Shown piece after piece: positions 56,601-64,000 of a DNA stretch of 64,000 bases. Made by a program: the position numbers and the translations under genes. Every line of letters begins with the position of its first letter. Positions within the stretch are counted from its first letter, which is position 1. The notes under the pieces are model-generated. The model had not been told where the DNA came from. It worked only from the letters and a program-made list of their open reading frames with translations, and did no database searches. Origin of the DNA: Agelas oroides (taxonomy: Eukaryota > Porifera > Demospongiae > Agelasida > Agelasidae); contig OX422183.1 in the NCBI GenBank assembly GCA_949130485.1, positions 30,742,316 to 30,806,315 on the forward strand, given 5' to 3'.

Positions 56601-59600
56601 GGGCAATACAGGGCCTGACAGAGCCATTTTTAGACTAGATAGTGATTCTTTGAGCTATTAAGCCGTAGCAAATTCACAATCAGTAGTGCAAACGTTTCAA
56701 TCCGTGGATCATCATAGTGCAATGATACAAAGTGTCTACAGGTGACGTCATGGTTACAGAAAGTTGAATGGGTATTTAGAGTAAAGTTAGACATAACCGG
56801 AAGCATGTGCGCTAGGATTACAGTACAGGCTGCTGTCAGGCAGCAGAAATATGACAAGAAGACAACACAAAAGAAAGGGAATTGAGTGAGAAAACACGAA
56901 GAGAGAAGTCAGAACCAGATCCTCTCCAACATCAGTCCTGGGTCCAGGTTCATGTTGTTGTCTGTTGTTCTAATTGCCAAGGCCTCCTGGACCTTCCGTT
57001 TGGTGATGAATTCCTCTGTCATTATGACTGCAGCCTGTTCCCATTGGACTGAGTGGTCTGTCTCTGTCACGTGTACTGCGATGCCATTGTTAGTATCTCT
57101 GTTGCGTACAGACAGTTTGTGTTCCATCAGCCTTGTCTTGAGGGTGCGACCTGTCTCTCCTATCCATTTTAGCTGTTGTGAGTTTACAGAGGCCAAACGC
57201 TGTGAGATGTGCACTTTTACTGGACAAAGTGTTATAATTATCTGATCTAAAACCAAATGATAAAACAAAACGCTCCGTCTGGCCTTCGGATACCCTAAGG
57301 ACTGTCTCAGTTGGGGTGGTCAGTTTTTTGGTCGAAAGTTCATTACACATACATAACCGCTTGTGCAAGGTGTTCCCACTGTGTGGGCACATTGAGTGCA
57401 TGCTTCTGTTTACATAAGTTCCGTGTTTCAATGCAGCTGTAGTCTAGAGTGTGTAGTCGCTTTACAGTTAAAGAATCTGAACCCCACCCCCATTATGTAT
57501 TCTGTAATGTTTTGATCCGAGGGATGTCCATACTTAGAAAGTTTCCGCTGTAACTTGTATTGTGAGAATTGAAGTTCATGGGTCAATACCTGTAGTTGTG
57601 TTATCTCTATGTAGTTCCCAGTTGTGTGGGTGAGTCATTGAACAAGCAAGAGTTATATTCAATGTTTGCAATTTCATTCCTCCTTTTCATGCTCTTAACC
57701 TGAAATAATTTTTGTTACCATTTTGCAGGGACTGTGTTGGTCGTACATTTGAGCTTCCAATTGGACCTGTGCGACAATGTAGTACACAGTGTAGTAGTCA
57801 AACACGCTGTGTGTTAGTACAAGTGCCTGAAGAACACTTGAAGGTATACAATGCAGCATGGCTGGGATATTTACATGGTAGGAAGTGTACTGTCAGGGCT
57901 TGGGGAACCACGCAAATTTTCATTGCTGCAGCTATACAGTACAGGTCCAGCTTGCCAACATTCCTGTACACAGTACACAACTAGTCGATTGGGTTTCAGA
58001 AAATCACATGGTAGACAAAAATTATTGCGGACATGCCCATTTAAGGAAAGACCTGATGGTTTGCTGCAATTTTGAGGGCGGGCTTGACAGTTGGCTGTCA
58101 GCAAACTTTTAGAACATTAATTGGTCCAGCCAGAGTGGCCGGAGTGCTTCCCGTGTACAGTGAATTGCAATACTGCTTCCTAAATGACCACACACTTATC
58201 TTATTGTAAGTACCATATTTGACACTAATTGTTTTGAACATCACTTTATCAAAGTCGAAAGCTTGTTTATTGGGTACAATAACTTCTCATTTTTCAGCGT
58301 TGTGACCAATGCAATGGCAATGCATCTAATTGTGAAACAATTGGCTCAAATGGTCTGGGAGTGAGCAATGCAGACTACATTCTGTATGTAGGGGCGAATC
58401 CAGCATGCCCATGCGGTGTTTCTAGCAGCTTTCTAGCCTTTGCCAATCTCTGCCAGATGGAGTCCACATTGGATCGGTGAGGCTATATATTACTGGGTAG
58501 TTTTCTTTTGACCTGTTGTTGCTAACACTTAATTTCAGTAGAAACATAGTTTATGAATACAATGATGGATAAGAACAAATTTACGATAGTGCATCAGACC
58601 ATTTTAAGATGTACTAAAGTCGGGTGGGGTCAAATCATATGGTTTCTTAATTACTCTCAGTAACCATTTTTGTGCATGCTACGACAGTTATGTAACAATT
58701 CATGACATGTGTTTTGTGTATAGCATTCTTTATCATCACTACAAATCGCTCACTAAGAACGTACATAGTTGGAGCGTTAACTGCAAACGTTTGTGCTTTA
58801 CTACTGTGATGCAATCTTTATCTCTGCAAATACCCTACCTGACTACATATACTCCCTCCTCAGGCCTATTGCAGGAGCCATAAACTTCTGCCCAAGTCAG
58901 TTTGCAAGACAGCCGGACGAGGAGAATATCAGAATAGGGATTCATGAAGTTTTTCATGCACTGGTAAGAGAAACGTTTTTGGCTGCATTAGGGAAGAAAG
59001 CACCTCACAAAAATTGAAGGCACGCTTAAATTCACTGAAACAGCCAGCCAACTTTTACTGTGTATTTTTGTTTGTTTTAGAAGATATAATGTAATACCAT
59101 GTTTTAAGTTCACATGAGACAAAAGTACAATTTCTGCAGGGGTTAAACGATTAAGTTTTTAAGGTAAGCCTGAGCCCCACACTAGCAGACTGCATTGCAC
59201 ACATGTTGTGCATGGTTGCTTGCATACACCATGCTTGAATGCCCAGTTGTTGTACTAAACACATCTGCATGAAACACTTTTTGAATATTTGAAGCGTGCA
59301 TTGCAACTTATTTGTAAGGTACAAACAAGGCAGGGTATCTTTCCACTTTGTCAATTCCCACTTTTTCAATTTCCCACTTTGTCAACACTGACCAAATGGG
59401 AATTCACAAAGTGGGAATTGACGAAATGGGAAGTTGACAAAGTGGGAATTGACAATGTGAGAGATGATAAAGTACACTGCAAAAAAATTGGTTGGTTTAA
59501 ATGTCTATATACATGAACTAGAAAGGTGATCACACATCAATATAGCTATACTGTACAGGTGAAAGTTATTATACAAAGCTACATAAGTTGTATGCAACAC

Positions 59601-62600
59601 CAACAATATGTCGGTCAATAGTCAATCTCTTCTAGTGTTTGAGCCAATATTGGGAACCTCTGAAGCCTGCTGCCATAAAGAGATGACTTAAGGCTTTGTA
59701 ATGAAGGGAAATTGACAGCTGTTTCCATCCTGCTCAAAGACACTCCACATTTCAGGAGAAAACTGCTCACCATCCAATCAGATGTTCTCAAGTAGAAGTA
59801 TATTAAATGGCAAATCTTCCCACTTTGTCAATTCACTTTATCTTCCAAGTATAAATGTTGGACTCATTCAGTTGTTTATAATTCCATGCAGCAAAGAAAT
59901 GTAGGATCTGTAAGTACACATAAAGTAGCATGGTGTATGTACGGATTTATATTTTGTGCGATGTGGCTTCTGAACAATTGAAATTGAAGTGGAATGAATG
60001 CTTGTCTTGTGCCCCAACATCCCAAACAAAAAAGAGGAAGAGTGTGTGGTGATTATTTGCATCTCTAGATCTTGCTGTGGAATTTCTGGGGCAAGATCTG
60101 ATTGGCTAATTGACTTGCAAGTTTAAATGGTTCTGACATGGTTACGATCGTTTTCAATGACAGTCTTTCTAGGTGAAAGCTGATACCTTTGTGTGCTAAT
60201 CTTTGAAAAGGGACAGCTCTATGAAGGTTTTGCTATAAATGTAGTGTACATTGTCTTGATCTTCCATTTTCCATTTAGGGTTTTTCTCCAACTGCATATC
60301 CTTTCTTTCGTGATGAAGATGGCAATCCTCGTACACCAAGAGATGAGTTCGGAAGACCACCAACCGATGCATTTGGGTAAACAAACTGAGTGCTGTTTGC
60401 ATTTGCCTCATGCCAAATCAGGTCGACACTGCCTGGGGAAGGAGGAAAACATTTTACCTCCTCTATGTATGTGACATTGGTATAGGAGATAAAATCTAAT
60501 TTTTATTGTTTGCAGAGATTTTGTTCCCAGCACCACAACAATCAGGACAATCACATACTCAGACTGGCAGACACGCAATGGAGCAATAAAACATGAAGTT
60601 GTGCAGTTTGTAACTCCCAACGTTGTGGTATGAGAGACGCAGAGACTTTTAGAGCTGTATTTAAACATGTTGTTTCAAAAACTGTAGCAAAATTGTGACT
60701 AGAATCATACAAGTGAATCACAGTTTGATGCCATTTTCCCCTAAGGTTGAAACTTAGGCAGTACACTAAAATCGTGTTGTCTATCTTGTATATTATAAAG
60801 TTTCCTATTTAATATTTTGTCACTCTTGCAGTATATTTTGGGGAGAGGTACAATTAACATAAACTATGTATCTTCATTTATTTTCTATCATATTTATAGG
60901 AACAAGCACGGATTCATTACAATTGCTCCACCATTGAAGGTGTAGAACTTGAAAATCAAGGAGGAGAAGGAACTAGATCTGCACACTTTGAACAAAGAAT
61001 TCTTGGGGTAATGTTAAAATACAAAGAGTTTTTCAGTATTGAATTATTCTGACCTCCGACAACCATCTTCTGCAGAATGAAGGAATGACTGGAATGCTTC
61101 TGTTCAATATACGCTTTTCCAGAATAACATTTGGTCTTATGGAAGATACCGGGTTAGTTATACCGTATAGCGCTAAATTTTCACGCTGGGTCTTTACTTT
61201 CGCGAATTTCACAAATTTTCAACCATTTGCGAAATTGAAAATTTTTGACACCTGACACAGTTTTCATGCTCTGACTGCAAGACTGTTGATGGACAACATC
61301 CCGGGGCTAAGCTGCCAAATCCACAAGGAAGTCACTCCAAGGAAGTATATACCTTCGAAGTAGGGATTGCTTTGCTGACAGCTGCAAGCTCAAGTGGATG
61401 ACGGCGTGACGGTTGGTATGTGTTAGATAAACCGGCCAGGCTTGTATGCATATATATGCCACACCCATAGTATAATGCTTGTGCATGCACGTGCAGCGAA
61501 TTCACGAAATTAAATCCCAATTTAGACTCTCGAAAATTTAGCGCTATACCATATAATTATTTCACTGGGAATTTTCTATCTGTCTTTTGTGCATCATGAC
61601 ATATCATTGGCTACTCTTAACCTATTCTGTAGAGTGAAATCTCAGATGTGTATATATGACATTTGGCAAAATTGGTCGTAAATAGCCACTGGAGTTTTAT
61701 GTATTATGTACACAGGACAGGTAGGAAATTCCTTTTTTTTTTATTATGTGTATGGCTTTGCTTTTTTCATGTCCTCATTCACACCAGGTGTTGTAAACCC
61801 TTAAGATTATTAACTAATCATAGTCTTCACTGCTCACTAATACCTCTTGTCTCAAATTTAGATGGTACCGAGCCAACTATAGTATGGCAGAGCCACTGGC
61901 ATGGGGACAGAATACTGGCTGTATAATTCCTCATGGAAGCTGCGGAGAATGGATTGAAACACAACAGCAAAAGTTAGCATAATTATTATATAGTTCATGT
62001 ATTGTGGTATGTTATAGTTGATTAGTTAGCTTGTAAATGATTACCTGTAATGGACATTTTCAGAATTTATCATTGTTACTTTCCATGTGATTATGTAGAG
62101 GAGCAACCCTGGCCCCATACTGCAACCACTTGCTCCAAAGTCCTCGACGACGTGGATGTACCATTGACAGAGAGTTTGTTTCTCGCTGCAATTTGATTGA
62201 CTATAGAAGATACCAGAGGATGCCAATACCAAGTGAATTTCAGGCATGTAAATTGTCTATCATATCTGCTTGAAGTATCTGTATTTCAGTAATTTATGTG
62301 ACACAAGCCTGGAAACAGGGTTTCCTGTGATGAGTATTTTTTTATTTTCTTTTTATTTTTTTTTCTATTTTTTTTTCCCTTTTAGTATTTCAACTCTGGA
62401 CCGAATTTTAATACTACTGTTGGTCCTAGAGCTGGTGGTAGTCTACAAACACTTGACTACTGTCCTTTTCAGGTATGTAAGAACATTTCACTCATGTCTC
62501 TAATCATCCTAAATATGTTGATATCACACAAATGAATAATTTTAGCTTCTATCACAAAATTACTGCATGGCTTTGGGGTCAAGATAAATTTGTACTGGAG

Positions 62601-64000
62601 TAGTTTAAAAGAACTGCCTGAGCATTTGTAGGCCTTAAATAGGGAGTTTCTTCGCTTGATAGCTCGACAGATAGTGGGATTGATCCAAGGAAGGTTCCTT
62701 CTGCTGGAAAGGACCTTTTAAGGAATACATTTGCTAATAATATTCAGGTAAGTGGATTGCCAGGTCTGCCAACATTGGTCCACATCGGGTTCATCCATTA
62801 GTTGGTCCCAGTCAACACTGTCGAGCATTTCACAAGCTTTTTCAAAGTCACCATGGGAGTAGCACCATACAGTCCTTCTGCAGGAGCGGGGTCTTTTGTT
62901 GGTAGTGGGAAGTTTGTAGGTTAGCAAGATTCCCAGATGGTCTGAGGTAGAGAGGGGAGATAAAGTGCTACAAGAAATGAGGTAAGTTGGGTTTGATATA
63001 AAAGCAAGGTCGATGATGGATGGAGTACCTGAGTGACTAAAGTGAGTGGGTTCAGTGACAACCTGCTGTAACAGAAAACATGAGGTAACACTGAGTAATT
63101 TGTCATACAAGGGCCGGTTGGGAGACAAAAAATCCACATTGAAATCGCCAACAAGAATAAAGTGGGAAAACATCAAGATTACACAAGACATCATGCAAGC
63201 TATTTAGGACATTGAAATTACTGTTGGGAGGTCTGTACAACAGACAAATACAAAGTTTACATAAATTAATTGTGACAGACACATTCAAAGTTACAATTAC
63301 CAGTGAAAATAACATGGTATGTGAAGTCAACATGAACATATATAGCAATGCCTCCTCCATGTCTGCTTCTGCCATGTTTCATTTCTGGATTAAATGATGT
63401 GCCAGCTCCTGTTGGTACTCTCCCATTTCACTAAACCCTTACAAGATGAATTTCGAGCCATACAGTAGAATGTCACCTATTCAAACTTCTGTTACCAAAT
63501 CTTCACTTCCAAATAAAATAATGCAGATATTTCACTGAGCATAACTACATTTTATACAAATAGTAATGCAATCTACATTTTATACAAATAGTAATGCGAT
63601 CTACATTTTATACTAATGCAATCTACATTTTATACAAATAGTAATGCGATCTACATTTTATGCAAGTAGTAAATGTAAAACATTTCACCTATCCAAACAC
63701 CCTCTAGTCTCAATGTGTTCAGATACTCAAGCATATTAAGGCCTGGTTCAATAATTTTGCATGATACGGAGTGCCAATAAGACTGCATTCTCAAGACACT
63801 AACTTTTATACAGGAACTTGCAACAGTGCACGTTTTTCTATTTTGTTGATGGCACAATATTTCAGTATTCAACAGGTTACTCCCTGGTGTGCAATCAAGA
63901 AGCAGACCTACCTACAACAAACCTTTATGCTGAAACCTACGGCCCTGGGTCTCGCTGTGTAGAGCATGGAAGGCAATGGTTTCTGACAATGAGTGGAACA
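53627..64000 (+). CDS. Leishmanolysin-like (M8) zinc metallopeptidase, 3' end beyond window
   Basis: Fifteen exons join in frame: 53627-53755, 53856-53965, 54417-54447, 56246-56328, 57729-57843, 58298-58476, 58864-58963, 60279-60376, 60516-60627, 60900-61007, 61076-61152, 61862-61972, 62099-62243, 62386-62472 and 63866 to the edge (540 codons so far). A signal peptide ([20 protein letters not shown]) is followed by a propeptide-like region with RIHIHYD and a Cys-rich stretch. The M8 catalytic core has HEVFHAL at residues 243-249 (zinc ligands and catalytic Glu), [18 protein letters not shown] (third His, about 348), NEGMTG (Met-turn, M359) and [17 protein letters not shown]-terminal Cys-rich part includes [14 protein letters not shown]. 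The family comprises secreted or surface proteases. Intron 13 has a GC donor (TTTCAG|GCATGT). All key residues are present, so it should be active. Confidence 0.93.
54564..55343. mobile_element. TTAA-flanked repeat, 3'-truncated, in metallopeptidase intron 3
   Basis: TTAA (54560-54563) is followed by GGTAGGACAACCTTGAATCG and the family sequence up to GGTCAGACTGGGGGTG, where it is cut off. Its internal block 54975-55177 is oriented as in the copy at 30611. Confidence 0.8.
55350..55860. other. Metallopeptidase intron 3, CpG-rich stretch
   Basis: Contains CGCGCGCATGCGC and several CpG sites; no exon of the host gene or other gene is supported. Confidence 0.4.
55873..56160. repeat. TCCTTGGG/TCCCTGG minisatellite
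   Basis: About 35 irregular 7-9-bp units of the type GGTCCTTG/GGTCCCTG run through 290 bp of intron 3, ending CCCCAGGGCCCGG. Open frames across it are composition artefacts. Confidence 0.9.
56905..57470 (-). pseudogene. Penelope-like element relic: RT end plus GIY-YIG domain
   Basis: Within metallopeptidase intron 4, the minus strand encodes [19 protein letters not shown] (a connector after the RT), then, in a shifted frame, [32 protein letters not shown] and [20 protein letters not shown]. These are typical of the GIY-YIG endonuclease of canonical Penelope-like elements, where it follows the RT. At least one frameshift and loss of the RT core make it dead. It represents a different lineage from the element at 11124-13560. 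Confidence 0.8.
59337..59457. repeat. CCCACTTTGTCAA palindromic cluster
   Basis: Three TTCCCACTTTGTCAA-like units are followed by three to four inverted ones (TTGACAAAGTGGGAA) in metallopeptidase intron 7. A single unit recurs at 59818. They could fold into a long imperfect hairpin. Confidence 0.85.
61159..61555. mobile_element. Inverted-repeat element in metallopeptidase intron 11
   Basis: TATAGCGCTAAATTTTC near the left end is inverted as GAAAATTTAGCGCTATA near the right end, with TATACCG and CCATATA outside. The interior holds TTTCGCGAATTTCAC and CGAATTCACGAAATT segments. No coding region. Confidence 0.78.
62718..63375 (-). pseudogene. Non-LTR retrotransposon endonuclease fragment
   Basis: On the minus strand in metallopeptidase intron 14: [13 protein letters not shown], then in the adjacent frame [34 protein letters not shown] and [13 protein letters not shown]. 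These are motifs of the APE-type endonuclease of LINEs (GDFN and SDH contain catalytic residues). The frame is broken near 63190, and the RT that should follow below 62718 is absent, so this is a 3'-truncated fossil. It resembles the CR1/Jockey group in general style. Confidence 0.85.
63543..63665. repeat. 28-bp tandem repeat
   Basis: Four to five copies of ATCTACATTTTATACAAATA plus GTAATGCG, one of them shortened, lie in metallopeptidase intron 14. Confidence 0.9.

Overview
This is eukaryotic, most likely animal, DNA: short phase-compatible introns with GT-AG borders, TATA-box promoters, tRNA-derived SINEs, many miniature inverted-repeat elements and Penelope-like retroelements. A demosponge is my best guess, from the NIDO/CCP/Calx-beta domain mix, the very small introns and an unfamiliar secreted Cys-rich family. 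That is inference; nothing here proves the species. There are few genes and many repeats.

Region 1 (1-21000, and 41800-43500) is a tandem array of a small two-exon gene family that I do not recognise. Exon 1 (75 bp) encodes an almost invariant signal peptide ending ADTQALA. Exon 2 encodes a very variable six-cysteine peptide with the pattern CC-x16-C-x8-C-x5-C-x3-C. Five copies are visible, called SCRP1-5 here. SCRP1 and SCRP3 share one exon-2 type; SCRP2, 4 and 5 share the other. A SCRP1-SCRP2 block (1-1195) recurs at 8071-9265 at about 99% identity, so the array is still expanding. A broken inverted copy (4595-4973) abuts an exon of a possible aerolysin-like protein. The SCRP4 intron carries a 4.7 kb insertion holding a nearly intact Penelope-like element with a well-formed hammerhead ribozyme on the same strand.

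Region 2 (22600-38000) holds an intact single-exon gene for a secreted, probably membrane-anchored Cys-rich protein (22636-23406, minus). It also holds a paralogue broken by a 354-bp terminal-inverted-repeat element with a target-site duplication (34858-35957) and a third, heavily decayed copy (about 37341-37500). Between them lie several families of palindromic elements, SINEs, and a TIR element that seems to carry a gene fragment.

Region 3 (45766-49592) is a decayed NIDO-CCP-Calx-beta extracellular gene with several frameshifts and a stop.

Region 4 (53627 to the window end) is a secreted leishmanolysin-like (M8) metallopeptidase gene. I can join fifteen exons in frame, with the HEVFH zinc motif, a downstream His and the Met-turn. 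Its introns host a TTAA-flanked element, a canonical Penelope GIY-YIG relic, a LINE endonuclease relic and an inverted-repeat element.

The most notable items are the SCRP family, with its conserved leader, hypervariable mature part, shared promoter and recent duplications, and the hammerhead ribozyme linked to the Penelope-like element.
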